From positions 992,001 through 1,056,000 of the forward strand of contig WFMF01000019.1 of NCBI GenBank assembly GCA_011033025.1: DNA of 64,000 nt, in the 5' to 3' direction. The stretch is from Beroe forskalii (Eukaryota > Ctenophora > Nuda > Beroida > Beroidae). Shown here piece by piece: positions 12,101 through 25,326 of this stretch. Below the pieces are notes generated by a model. The model did not search any database. It was not told the origin of the DNA and worked only from the letters and a program-made list of their open reading frames with translations. Positions within the stretch are counted from its first letter, which is position 1; each line of letters starts with the position of its first letter. The position numbers were made by a program, and so were the translations under genes.

Positions 12101-12283
12101 CCAAACAAGTCATATTATGAAAAAGTCAAGCCACAAAGTCAAGCCTTGGATATCATCATGAAATTTGTCTGCTCAAAAATCCACATCACTTTACCAAAGC
12201 AAGTTGTTGTCATAATAATTGATAAGAATTATGAAGGCTATCTTTAGATATTCATCATCTTTGACTATATCAAATTTGAGATA
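9191..12283. other. AT-rich intergenic DNA with recurring GTTATAACT motifs
   Basis: No gene is supported. Between about 10030 and 12045 the motif GTTATAACT or its GGTGATAACT/AGTTATCACC variants recur, several times paired as inverted repeats about 22 bases long (for example 10160-10182, 10224-10245 and 11765-11786). The 5' end of the next gene, at 12284, must have its promoter in this stretch, but I could not identify it. Confidence 0.4.
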
Positions 12284-15200
12284 ATGGTTTTAGAGAGGTT
12301 TCTACTGCTCCTGTGTGCTATTGAACTTGTTATAGCTGATGGAGCTCTTCAGACAATTCATCATCTAATAAGGAAGCGAAGTCCTTATGACATGGTTGAT
12401 TTTACACCAGAGGTGAGAACAATGTTTAAGTTTAGTAATGTATTATATACCATATACATACACACCAATCATACCTGCTTGGTATTCATTCTCTTTGTTT
12501 AATAATGAATGGATTAGAATTCAGACGCCAAAATGGGAACATGCTTTGCTCATTTTGATTCATTAACATACCCCCTTTCAGTGTACTCAAGAGTTGGGGA
12601 CCATTAATACCAAGTGCTTGTCTAACATTAATTCCTTCTATGAAACTTATTCTGTGAGTTATTATTCATTTATTTGTCTTTCTACATAATATGTTGTAAT
12701 AAACATATGCTATTAGCATAATTGTCTCATACATCACACAAATTGTATTTCAATCCAGAGTATGAACTCCATCTGTTAGCAATGACTTGAATTGATTTCA
12801 AACTGTATGTACTACACATTATTGAGCCTTACATTAGAATATTCTATCAGGAACTAGAACGTGCAGCTGTTGATGAATGGGAGTCACAGTGCTTGAATAA
12901 TATGTATGATTGTTTATCTAGTCCTGACCCCCATATGAAAGAGGTTAGGATATATTTCTGCAGCTTATAATTTGATGATATTCAATTCAATATTGATATG
13001 GTATGAAGAGACTTGTGAAGAATGGATCAGATGATAGACTTTGATTTAGAGTTATTGAGTTTTTGGGGGTAAATCACTAATGTGGGGAAATTCATCTAAG
13101 CAATTAAATCCTAACTAAATGGTTACTTGATGATCAACATTTCAGGTTATAAAGTATTATGAAATTCTGTTGCCAAGAGTTAAAGCCCTGTGCTCAGATG
13201 GTTGTATGCTCCCTATCATCAATATTATTCATGCATGTTTGAAGCAGGTAATGTTGTTTTAGACACCTGACAAATTTTGTCATCATTATTTATTTCATTT
13301 ATGTTATACATATATCAAAGGGTTTTGCTGGACATATTATATTAATTATCAAGTAAACCCGATTTAAGTTGTCATTGATTTTAACTTTCGTCTATTATCT
13401 AATTATAGGTTTACTTTATAATGGCTATGTTCTATTTCAGTCCTTCCTAGAAAGCATATCAATAAGCCGATCAGAGATGGAATCAATATTCGATCTTTTA
13501 TGCATTCAAGAAGGTAATTCAATATCCATAATTCAATTTCCCAATTACTTTCTATATAACCATGCAAAAAGAGATTATTTCTTTAATTCGCTACGCTCAA
13601 ATGCTAGTTAGAAGAAAGTGGTATGCCAGTAATTGTACAAGTCTGGTTTCGGTGAGTGGCCGTATATTATATCCACGTCATATGACTAGTAACCACGGCA
13701 AATTGCTGGATATATGATATCCAGCAGCCCTTCTCTGCTACTGCTATACGAATTGTGAATATATGAACATGTTTTTATTCTGTGAAATGAACCCTTGATA
13801 ACCCTCAAGTCCTTATAAGAACCTTTAAAACTCAGGTCCAAAGGAGAATGGTGATGAGGGGGAGTATTGCATCATCAAAGCCATGTCCACTGCAACTTAC
13901 CTCCTTGAGGCTAACAGAATACAGGTTAGTTAAATTCAATTACAGTTTGTTGATTAGTTCTAATATGATTTTAAAATTATATTTGCAGTTTGTTAATTAG
14001 TTTTAATGGTTTAAGGATCATATATTGCAGTGCACGCACTTGTGATGAAACATGAGCTGTTGTCCATGCTCATCATTTATAACTCCTAAACAATTGAATA
14101 TTTATCCACATATTTATCATTATTTAATTCTCATTTCTCAAAAGATCATATGATCATATTTTCAACACACAGATCATTGCAGTCAGCTATTTTTTCTTTT
14201 GCTCTTCAAACAAAGCCCTTGAATTTGTAACTTAATCCTCACTCTCACTCAAACTCGTGTATCATGTGTGAATATTCTAAAATTATGCTATGCAACTTAT
14301 AAAATGTACATCCGAGTTTTGGAAGATTAAAATGTGAGGTATTTGTAGAGGAAGGGGGAATAATGCTGGAATTCAAGATATTCTGTAGAATTATATTATT
14401 ATTGTGTGCTGCGTATGTTTGAGGTATTAGCCTGTCACAGAATAAGTTACAAGAATACAATCTGGGTTTGTGTTGAGTTACAAGTTGTGAGGTACATGTT
14501 TCTTGTGTCTTTGCATTGATAGGTCCACTGGCTAGCAACACTCAACAGTTAACACAATTTGATGATTGTTGGATGTGAGAGTTTTAAGAGCACGTGTGTT
14601 TGAGCGATGGCAGCTGATTTTCTGTCACTTCAGCCTGTTTAATGAAATGTACAAATCATTATTATGTAAGTCAAGTAAGTAAAGTAAGACATTAATTTAA
14701 TGAGGGACCCTACAAGTGGATCATGCGTGGTAAATGTTGGGTGGTAAAATACTGTGTGGTGAATTTCCAATTTTATTTGAAATATAAAATGTGGATTTTA
14801 TTTCTTTCACCTTATAAAACTCACAGTTGACGACCAAATACACGATTTAATTTTGATTTACTTATTCAGAGTCCGCAGTAAGTTTCCCAATTATTAAAAC
14901 ACACTCCGATTTGACTTTTCACACCCCTCGGCCTCAATATTGCAATTTGGACGGTATAGACTGACTTTTCCCTCAGTATTGCAACCTGGACGGTATATTT
15001 ACTAACTTCTCCCTCAGTATTGCAACCTGGACGGTATATTTACTAACTTCTCCCTCAGTATTGCAACCTGGACGGTATATTTACTAACTTCTCTCTCAGT
15101 ATTGCAACTTGGACGGTATATTCACTAACTTCTCTCTCAGTATTGCAACCTGGACGGAATATTCACTAACTTCTCTCTCAGTATTGCAACCTGGACGGAA

Positions 15201-18200
15201 TATTCACTAACTTCTCTCTCAGTATTGCAATCTTGACGGTATATTCACTAACTTCTCCCTCAGTATTGCAACTTGGACGGTATATTCACTAACTTCTCTC
15301 TCAGTATTGCAACCTGGACGGAATATTCACTAACTTCTCTCTCAGTATTGCAATCTTGACGGTATATTCACTAACTTCTCCCTCAGTATTGCAACTTGGA
15401 CGGTATATTTACTAACTTCTCCCTCAGTATTGCAACTTGGACGGTATATTTACTAACGTCTCCCTCAGTATTGCAACTTGGACGGTATATTTACTAACTT
15501 CTCCCTCAGTTTTGCAACTTGGACGGTATATTCACTAACTTCTCCCTCATTATTGCAACTTGGACGGTATATTCACTAACTTCTCCCTCAGTATTGCAAC
15601 TTGGACAGAGTATATTTACTAAATTCTCCCTCAGTATTGGAATTTGGACGGTTTATTTACTAACTTCTCTCAGTATTGCAACTTGGACGGTATTGACTTA
15701 ACAGCCTGCGATGGGACGCCGGATAACCCTTTGTGTACTTGTGACAAGAACTGCACTATGGTAGGTGCCCATGTACTTCTGTGAAAATGCGTTTGGTTTT
15801 GAGTTTGGGCTGAAAATTCTAAAATTGATTTCGAATATTACATTGCCCTAAATTCTATTCATCGTGTTTTTATGGAATCCTATTTTTCAGCAAATCTATC
15901 AATAATTAATGGTTTTCTCAATTCTCTGCATGAGATGTTACATGTGATAAGATTTGTCATCGTAATTGTAACTACTTGGCACAATATATTGGAATTCATA
16001 TCTGTCATATTTCGTTGATTAACTTTTATCAAGCATCAATGAAATGACAGCATTATAACTTGTATGATTAGATTAGAAGTAAGATTATCTGTGATAATAG
16101 AAGCTATAATTCTATTCAGAGTATTAGATTGAAATGTAAATTTATATGTTACGGTTCGGGGTACATATGGAATGGTTTCACCTTCTATATGTGCGGCCTC
16201 CGGGGTGTAGGTTTCTTGGGCTTGGAGGCCGAAAAATCGTGTGTGGTACACTTTGTATTGCACAATCACCCTTGCCCAACTGATGACCCATGATAGCCCT
16301 TGAGCACTAACTTTCACTTTCAGGCCTTAAATTATTATTAAAATTCATATAATACTTTTAAGCAAGTTTTACTGGAATGATTTTACATAAATACATATTA
16401 ATTGATCTTGCATATTTACGTAGTATATGAATGCACGATGCATATGAATGCACATATAATGGTTCATATTATGTTGCCCTTTACTAACCCTGAGATATGG
16501 ACTGATCGGACTACAGCACTTCTGTACTGTAGTTCATAGATTAAAATATGTAGATTGTCGTAAATGTATACTTGTATGCGGGGGTCAATGTATACAACGC
16601 ATACATTATACTGTGCATACAATCTGGGTTTGTGTTAAGAAATGTATAAGGTATAAGATTGAAGCTGATCAAAACACTTGTAAAAAGCGCCTTTCTTTCA
16701 GTTAATGAAGACAGCTAACGCTCTCATGGGATGCTGTATGGGCACACTGCTGGAGATAGAAAACAGACTCAAGTAAGTCAGGGTTACCAGGTTACAAGGT
16801 AACAGTTACCAGGTTACCAGGTAACAGTTACTTCAGATCGCTCGAGACCAAAATTGCTGCGTTCTCATGACTCAAATCCATCCGAGCACAATGCTTTCCT
16901 GAGTTCGCACGGCGACCTGAACACAATTCTTTCCCTCTTGCGTTTCCCCACAATATAGCAATTGCTATAAATCATGTCGTACCTCCATTGTACTTTTTAA
17001 TGTCAGCACCCTCCAAATCATGTTGCGACTCTTTTGTTGTGCCCGTTAGAGCTCTCTTTAGAGTAATATTTTAGCATACAGCTGTGTAGTGTATACAGTG
17101 TACGCAATCTCTTCTGTTTGGAGGACAAAAGAATAATCAGTGAGAGTAGAAATAGAAATTATCCCGCAGCTGCGAATGATCTGTGCCAACATTTGTAAAG
17201 AGGGCATATTGATTGAACTTTGTGTCCTCAGAACTGCAATCAGAGAAGTTCGCATCGCGAAATACATTCAAGCCCTGGGGGTCCTTTCCGAAATATAACA
17301 AAAAATCTCTTTTTTGATAAAAACCATTCCCAAACTCCGCTCAAGTTCCCCAACTAATACGATCCTGTTTCAATATGTCACATCCAGATCAATCTGACCT
17401 GCTGAGTCCAGGAAACAAGCTCTTTACTTTGTGCGATGTCGCACCTGGCGAATCCTGTAAGGTATGTACAGAATATCCGTGTAGAGCTTTATTTCATTTC
17501 GTAATGTAGAGCTTTATTTCATTTCATTTTATTTTGTAATGTCGAATTAAATTTCATTTTGTATAGTAGTTGAATTTTGTCAACTGAATAATACAACAAC
17601 ATAATTCTGCGAACAGTGTAATTTTGTATATTTCTGCATTGTTCAATGAATACTCACAATGCGTGTACTGTTGTTAAATTTATTCAATTATTTACGTGAA
17701 CAGGACAAAATTGCATATTTTTCTCGAAATGGACCCCTGTAATTTTTGTAGCGAACTTTAGGTTGTTTGGAATTATAATTTTAACAGGTAATCTTAAGCG
17801 ACAATTTGAGAATTTGGTCTCAAATGAATTGCAGTTCCTTGTACTCTGTGGTATGCAGAATACTTCTGGTATTTGACGCTAAATCGCCATTTTTGTTTCA
17901 GTCCTCTGCGGAAGTGATCGCCACGCAGGAGCAGCAATATGCGAACTGTTACAGCGCCCTCAGAGCAAACTCCGAGTCTGAGTGTATTGCTCTAGAGGAC
18001 GAAGTTCATGTGAGTTGCGATATTATGTAGTCGTACTTACCTTAGGAGGTTTACTTATAAAGGACAAAGGTTGTATTTTGGGGATTTTTCAGAAAAATCC
18101 CCATTTTATCACCCACCATGACATTTCGAAATGACGTCATTATCATTTGTTAATAACAAGAGTAATAACTTGAAAAATCCCCATATTTTCAACTTACCAA

Positions 18201-21200
18201 AATTTGAAACACCGAAATTTTATCCCACATAAATACACCTCCTAAGGTAGCCCTACTTATAAAACTTATCAAACTTCTGCGTTGTACAATATCTATCTTT
18301 TGTTCATCACTCTTAACAATAATTTGGTCTTGTATATTGTACTGTCCCATACCCCCATCCCTCCTTTGAGTAATGGGTGACGATGCTTTCAATAGTTTTT
18401 TTTTACAATAGTTTGGACTTTTTCCATCCGTTTCCGGTCTGGTTTTTCTTTTGCATTTGATTTTTGCAGTTCATAATTCCTAAATGAGTAAATATCTAAA
18501 TCAAATCAATGAGATAACGGAAAGAAACCTCAGCAGATGTGGTTACTGGGGTGTACAGCCTACAGGATTTTATTGGCCATTTGGTCCATTTTATCTGCAA
18601 ACCACCGTCAGTAACATTTCAGCAAAATCTAGAAAATATCATACTGTTTTTAGATTCATAAACGAATATAATGAATGCAGGGGAGAACAAATGTCCCGTA
18701 ACACCGGCAACGTGTGTGTTGTAATCCGATTACACAGCCAGGAAACACACAAAACACTGTACACGAGAAATAGGCGGTTCAGCGTCATCAACTCACTACA
18801 TCATGATGTGATAATGACGTCATCCTACCCGCCTATTCCTCGCGCGCGGCTGCATAATATGTGCTTATGTGCCATCCCGTGTGCAATATTCGATTATCCA
18901 CCACACACCCGCGGCACACGTTGCAAAAGGCGGTTGAGAGTGACGTAATTATCATAGCGCAAAGTGGTGCGTTGATGACAGAGAACTGCAAGCAGTCACG
19001 GATGTGACTTTGGGAATGAGAGATATCTGATATTTCTCATCCCAAAGTCACATCCGTGTATAAGATGTAACGTTATTACGTCATATCTCCAAACAATGTC
19101 TGATACACGTGAACCAATGGGGCAACGTGCAATGTCAAATACACAATTATAAGAAGTGCGATGGATGAACTGTCCAGAAATTAGTGGATTAGTCATCAAC
19201 ATACCACATTATGCTCTGATAATGATGTCACCCTCATCCACCCATTACTGTATTCTGTATTCTCATTCACCAATTACAAGGAACAAAGTGTTTAGGATTT
19301 GATCTAAGTTCCTTGTGCTGTGTACACTGTACATTTGATACTGTGCTACATTATACCTGCCCTGATATCCATAGTAACGCGTGTGAGTGTGGGTGTGTGT
19401 TTGTGTGAGTGTGTGGGCGTGTGATTTGTGTGTATTAAATGTACACTAATCTGAGTGCTGGAATGCGGGGTGAGTGGTGCACTACTAAATCTGTGAGGGT
19501 GCTGGGGAAAAAAGCTTCTATATCGAATGTGTGGTCACATTATGTGGATTGAGGATAGTTGGCAGCAAGGCCATTTTAATAGAGAGTGAAACGTACAGAC
19601 GTTGAAATGTATTCTACTATTCTGTGTGTACTCTGCTAAATAAACAAACTCGCCTCTTCACTATTTAGTTTGAAGTAATACACCCTGTCTTCTGTGCGTG
19701 ATCTCTTGAAAGTAGGAAGTAAAAAAGGAGAGTGGTGAGTGATGTAAGACCCGGACTATGATTTATTCACTGCTGTATAATAAGACCTCAGAATCTTTTG
19801 CCCCCAAAATTGACTTTTTAAGAGGCTTTAAATCTTGAAATTGGCCACGACCCAAAATTCTGAAAGCAACATTTCCTTATTTAGATTAAACTGTAATGAC
19901 ATGCAAAGTTTCATGAGTAACTTGTAAAAAAGTCTGGACGACCACATTGACATCCTGGCTAGATTCAGAAAATTGGGGAAAATCTTTGTATAACTGTTTA
20001 TTGTCAAAGAATGGTTAAACTAATTTATCTTTGCGGGTAAGGCAGTTTAATTCGATTGATGTATGAAATTTTAGTCGCATTCACGTCACGAAAACGCCTT
20101 TTTATCACAAGACCCCTGTAAAAAGCCTGTGAAAACTTTAAACACTGCTTTATACTAAGTATCAAATTTGAGATGAATGATTATGTATTGACAGGTATTG
20201 ACAGTGCTTGTGATTAAAAATTATAATAAAAAAAACTCGCTTTTCACTGCACAAGAGCTCTGTTTAACATCCATTATGTTTGTCACAAGACCCCCACTAA
20301 ATAATGCGACCTTTACATTATAAAACATCCCCAGGATGTAATTTATATGAATATTCAAGTTGAGTACTCACCACTCAAGATTATTATTGGAAGCTCCTCG
20401 TCATCAACTCACTATTTCGCACCATGATAATGACGTCACTCTAACATAACTATTATGATTGTACGCAGCTTCAGTCGGTGACCAATGTTAAGCTGATGCT
20501 GCTTCAGCGCTGTTGGCTCTCTGCCAAACGTATACAGGATGTGTAATGTTCAGCTGCACCATATGCCACACATTCGTGGATTATATTAAATAGGTGGTTC
20601 AACGTCATCAACTTACTACATTACGCTATGATAATGACGTCATCTTAGCTGCATATTTCTCGTGAGGGCAAATGTTGGCAATACCAATGTTGAGATTCAT
20701 GTTCCACCTTACACCATATGAAGCACTCGCGTGTATTAAATGTGGTGTTTATGATTCGTAAATTACATATTTCATTTGTGTATGTGATAAGGAAGTTATA
20801 ATCAGCATTCCGCACACCATAAGAAGTCGGTATTTTGTCTACAACGCTCTGTTCTAATCTATGATAATGACGTCATTAACAGCAGTAAACTTTCCATTAT
20901 TTGTACGAATGAGAAGAAAATGAATAATTTTATCGGGTAATATGCCTCCCTGCTAAAAATACGTAATTTAATTAAAGTTTCTGCCAGGTATTCATTCTGT
21001 TAATTATTTACCCTGCGTCTCACCATGCCTTGAAAGCGAAAGTATGTGATAAGAAACGACACCAGAATTAAACTTGATAGGATAGGGTGGCGATAGGGAG
21101 CCCGGAAACGTTTTGAGAACCACCTGCCCTATGGAAACCGAATAATATCGCCCTCACATCCTTGGAAAATTATCTAGTGAAGTTATAGTACAGATTTTTT

Positions 21201-24200
21201 GAGTTACAGCATTGAAATACAGTAGTTATTAATGACGACATCAGCTAATGGACTTAACCCGGAAATCTTGTGAGCACTTACTAAAAGAAGAGCTTTTGAC
21301 TTTTGAGTCTGTGTGTCTGTGTGTGAGTGTGTCTGTGTGTCTGTGTGCGAGTGTGAGTACAGTTAAATGGAGTGTATTGTAATCGAAAGGTTTTACACAT
21401 AAACATAAGAGAGACGCTATAATAGGACAGGGTAGATATTATGCAGGTTGGACCCATTTAACTGAATAATGCGGTGCGTTATAGCTTTATTTATTCCGTC
21501 TTCATACAATGTGTGTTATGTGGTTTGTCAAATGCATAAAATGCATGTTATACATTTCATGCATTTGACATGTTATATGACCAGTTAACTTATCAATATT
21601 CAATACCTGTCACACAACTTCGCTATCATGACAAAGCCTCCGCGCTATTCCATGAGGAAATCTCCATAATAATTGGTATTTCTTTCAAAGCCCTTAGTGG
21701 TACCCCAGCGTGGGTTTCAATCATCGGTATAAATAACAATGTTGCTGAAAGGTAGAGATTTACAATGGACCCCTCAATATAAATGGGAAAGATTTGAGGA
21801 TTATATTGATGTTTTATAATGGAGTTCAGCCCAATTATATTGTCGGTTCAGACAACGCATTTAACAAGAGGGTCTACATGAATAATAGCCCTTCGAAGTC
21901 ATCACATGACCGCTTAAAACCTTTGATAATGACGTCACTGTAAATTGCTTGCTTACTGCTTTCAAATGTATTGAACGGTCACTAAGCAATTATAGGTGGA
22001 ATGTCAATTGGCTGTTCAATTATCTCGTCATGGAGCTAGATGTATACGCATATTGTTGTAATAGCTGTACATTGCCCACGTAATTGCTTGACAGTTGATA
22101 ACGGATGTGTTTGTTTTTATAATACACTGTTCCATTGAAGGATAATATGTCATATGATGACAATGTTTCACTCTTTATACGATATGCAAAAAGTTTACAT
22201 TGAAGTACATCTAAGAGTACTTTGTACTTTTATACTGTGATAAAGTCTATATAGATCATTTATAGTGAAACTGTATCATCACTCATACCGGTATTTTTAT
22301 CGATGATTCCTTGTGAACAGATAATTTGAATTTTTCGCATTTCTTTGAAGTGTTACAAGTATACGAAGGATTTGATGACAACTTATGCCTTGAAAGTAAA
22401 ATGTTTGTTCAACGGTCTAGATGTTGAAATTGCCACGTAATCTTTCTAAAATCATCCTATAAGTAATTAGAGTACTTTGGTCCTGCAGATGATTCTGTCT
22501 TTGGATGTTTTAGTTTCGTCTTTAGACATTTCTTTCCACCGGAAACATCAGTTCCCTGTCAATCCTCAGGACAATTTAGAATTACTCGTAGAAAATTTCT
22601 GGAATATTTTGGAGCGCGCGGAAGAAATTGAGATAGACTTCCCGCGCAATTCTCACGTGATTTTTCGCGCGCGCGTCGCTCAAATTTTATAAAATTTGAG
22701 TGTTTAATTTACGACGTTCGTTCGTCGTTGGCTGAATATAACGGATCCGTTTTTGATCCACCTTCCCACTTTTCAGACGAAGTATATTGCCGAGATGCAG
22801 AGAATTGATAAAAATTGTGAAGAGTTCAAAAACGTGGGCCTCTGCAAAGATCCCGCTGCCAAAATACAAGTCAGCAATGACCTCCAGTAAGCTAAAAAGT
22901 TTTCCTTGGTATTCGAACTGGGCTGTTTCTTGAATTTTGTTGACAGTTCTCTAGTTTAAATTCCCTCCATATCAACTTGTAACTTCTGAAATCATTCGAT
23001 TATTCAACTGAAAGTTGATTCAACTATTTACACCTTCTCCATCCCGGATTACCCGATCAGTAATTATCCCCCTGACCCATCTGTACTTCCTAGGGAGGTC
23101 CTAACTCGACTAAACAACCACTGTACGGACTGTGGGGCCGAGTTGGCCGGAATCAGAGAGAACTGCACTGTCTTCCTGCCCAATGAAGGTGAGATTTACC
23201 CTTGGAGGAAGTAGAACTTGATCTAAATAATGTATCAAATGGTTTTTACGATGAATCGTTTTTGCACTGCACCAATCAAAAACACTCACCTTGTTCCATC
23301 TTTCTAACAACCGCACTCCTCACCACTCAGCAAGGATGGTGTTCCAAATGATGTGTCTCCGTAACACGGATATGGAGCATTGTGGCCCAAAGATCATTCA
23401 ATATGAGGCGGAGAGGGAGAGAGCAGACCTCAATTCAAACCCTTGCTTCAAAGGATACGTAAGTTAGGTCCTTTTATAGTTTTCCTCGATTGTTTTCTTT
23501 TCTTACTTTCTTTCAGCTCTACCATTATTTTTCTTATACTGTTTGCCTTTTTTCTATTCTTTTCCTTCCTTCTTCCCCTTGAGTGTGTCAATCTCCCCAG
23601 ATGTCGACTATACAGCATCAATGTAGCGCGGAGTGTAGTGAAGAGGTTGCCATGATGAACAAATACAACGTTCTTAATTGCTTCGGTTTGCAGCACTTTT
23701 AGTGATTTTTCTTTACTTCCCTTCTCTCAATTAATCATTTAACTTGAAAAAGCATGAAAATTGATAAATACATTTCACTCCGTGATTCACAGATGTTTCG
23801 CATCATGAATGAATGAATCTCAAATTTCCACACGAGCACTCACTGCTCAGTGCAATTCGTACGTACTTGATACTGATTCGACAATATACTGACGTTCGTA
23901 CACAGCAATTTCGAAATTTCAGACCTTTTTCGTTTCCTATACAGTGACAGCTAACCCCACCTTATTTCAGATGCCCTGGTTGAGTTCATGCCGGCACCCC
24001 TCACAGAGTGGCAGGTTTGGCACAAGAACTGTATTCACGGAGCTGGAGTGGAGGTCAAGAATAGTAAGTACTTCATAACACCTCTCCATACTTCAATCTC
24101 AGCTGACGACGATAATCACAAGATTTTAGATGATTAAACACTCTCGTATCAGTTTTATATTAATATTCAACCTCTTGATTTCATAACACAGGTGCCGCGA

Positions 24201-24959
24201 CATCCGACATAATGTTGTTGGTTTCATCGTCGCCACCTCGAGAAATGAAGTACAGGAGTACAGAATTTTGAGACTCTTAAACTAATCATCATTTCAGAGA
24301 TCAACATAATCATAACGCAAGCCTCATACGATGCCGCTAAGTCCAGTAAGAGACTAAATTTTATAAACTTTTTCTGTTTGGAATTTCTTCTTTTGAATCA
24401 AAATCATTGCAATAATTTCTCAATTTCTCCATCGTTTTGTAATCGTTTTCGTGTATTTCTTAAACCCTCATTCTTCCCTCAGAAAAGTCAGACACCAGCT
24501 CCACAATTAAAGTCGTAGCCTTCACCTTCGTAGCGACTGTGGGAATAGCCCTGGTTGTAACTGCTATCTTAGTGATCGTCTACAAGCGACAAACGGTGGG
24601 TTGGCAACATATTGGCAAATCAAGTACTTAAGTAGCAACATAATGTTCTATTGGTCGACTTCACTTGGGTGTCAAATCGTTATATTCACCATAGATGGTT
24701 TTGAGATTGAGGCCTACACCATGATTGCATCTATGTAACTTTCCCTTTTCACTCCATTTATATAATTATACTTCTGTTCGTGAGTTAGTAAGCACTTTTA
24801 ACCACACTTATTTATATTTTACTGTTTCCCCTTCAGATAGCGAACATGTTCGGGTACAATAAGTTCCACGACGGACGAGACAACCTTATCACGGATGTCC
24901 ACATGGAGGACACGATGGCAGATGAGTATGAGGATAGGGGAGAAAACTACTACGATTAG
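12284..24959 (+). CDS. 557-residue cysteine-rich type I membrane protein, 18 exons
   Basis: Exons: 12284-12412, 12582-12653, 12851-12943, 13146-13247, 13441-13513, 13836-13924, 15674-15760, 16702-16772, 17407-17461, 17902-18009, 22777-22886, 23094-23188, 23331-23458, 23601-23685, 23971-24063, 24298-24345, 24483-24595, 24837-24959. Phases agree throughout and the total is 1674 bases. Weak points are the acceptor at 17407 and the GTTTGC donor after 23685. The protein has a signal peptide (LLLLCAIELVIA), a long helical cysteine-rich ectodomain, one membrane helix (VVAFTFVATVGIALVVTAIL) and a 45-residue acidic tail ending ENYYD. The ectodomain appears built from several related modules: a C-x2-3-C near a helix start, then a cysteine, then a hydrophobic-F-x-x-LC or MC element followed by another cysteine (FDLLC, LFTLC, FQMMC). 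I do not recognise the family. A surface receptor or adhesion role is inferred. Confidence 0.75.
14927..15693 (+). repeat. 41-bp tandem repeat made of a 3' splice site, about 19 copies
   Basis: The unit reads TATTGCAACTTGGACGG then TATATTTACTAACTTC and a final TCCCTCAG. It therefore carries a branch-point match (TACTAAC or CACTAAC), a pyrimidine tract, an acceptor AG and the first bases of exon 7 of the gene that starts at 12284. The last copy, with AG ending at 15673, is the only one that continues into the open exon. One copy (around 15549) has CAT instead of CAG. Two consecutive three-unit blocks repeat the same variant order. Most copies also hold G-GTATAT, a donor-like sequence, 16 bases after the AG. 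Confidence 0.9.
18771..18982. mobile_element. MITE-like pair of CRE-type repeat arms in inverted orientation
   Basis: The arm at 18771-18835 (AGGCGGTTCAGCGTCATCAA...TGATAATGACGTCAT) is matched in reverse complement by 18925-18982 (AGGCGGTTGAGAGTGACG...GCGTTGATGACA). About 90 bases lie between them. This is the arrangement of a small non-autonomous DNA element; no transposase is present. Single arms occur elsewhere in the window. Confidence 0.5.
18997..19059. repeat. Near-perfect inverted repeat, 24-25 bp arms
   Basis: CACGGATGTGACTTTGGGAA at 18997 pairs with its complement ending at 19059, with one base unpaired and a loop of about 14 bases. It sits directly after the CRE-repeat pair. Confidence 0.7.
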
Positions 24960-25170
24960 ATACACCTTTCCGTGGGACATGCTGCCTTCCTCATGTGGCA
25001 TCAGATGATGCCTTCCTGTGTGGCATGGAGTTTGCCATCAGATTTGAAATATCTGCCATTGAGTTATGCTGACTTTCCATGCGGTCACACATATCTTCCT
25101 CAGATTTATACGTTGCTTATGGTATACCGATTTAGTTTCATACGAGTGAATTACTGCAGCAGTCCTACAT

Positions 25171-25326
25171 GATCGTTCACATATTACGTAATCACCTCGG
25201 GGAGGGGGTGTTTCCGAATGATAAAGTTGCATGTTATTGAAACAACTACAACTTCTGTAAACTTGATTACGAGGGGTAGAGGGTTGAAATCGGTCAAAAA
25301 TTAATTACGTAATATGTGAACGATCC
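25171..25326. mobile_element. MITE-like element with 22-bp terminal inverted repeats
   Basis: The left end GATCGTTCACATATTACGTA is mirrored exactly at the right end, TACGTAATATGTGAACGATC. The element is 156 bases long and non-coding. A clear target duplication is not visible, so the superfamily is not assigned. Confidence 0.75.

Larger units (their letters stand above)
18010..22776. other. Long intron filled with CRE-palindrome repeats
   Basis: This is the intron between exons 10 and 11 of the cysteine-rich membrane protein. Copies or fragments of one repeat lie at about 18120-18150, 18771-18835, 18925-18982 (reverse), 19195-19235, 20398-20450, 20583-20650, 20855-20882 and 21890-21940. The shared core is GTCATCAAC...TGATAATGACGTCAT. 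There are also (TG)n stretches near 19381-19440 and 21305-21355. Open frames at 18484-18948 and 22477-22692 lie across repeat or lack a usable donor and are not called. Confidence 0.6.

Noticed and set aside
15519-15701. 60-codon frame in the splice-site array
   Set aside because: It is repeat translation; the true exon uses another frame from 15674.
18484-18948. 154-codon open frame in the long intron
   Set aside because: It runs into the CRE-type repeat and has no start context, motif or splice partner.
22477-22692. Possible extra exon before exon 11
   Set aside because: An acceptor is present, but there is no donor in frame, no cysteines, and exons 10 and 11 join in phase without it.
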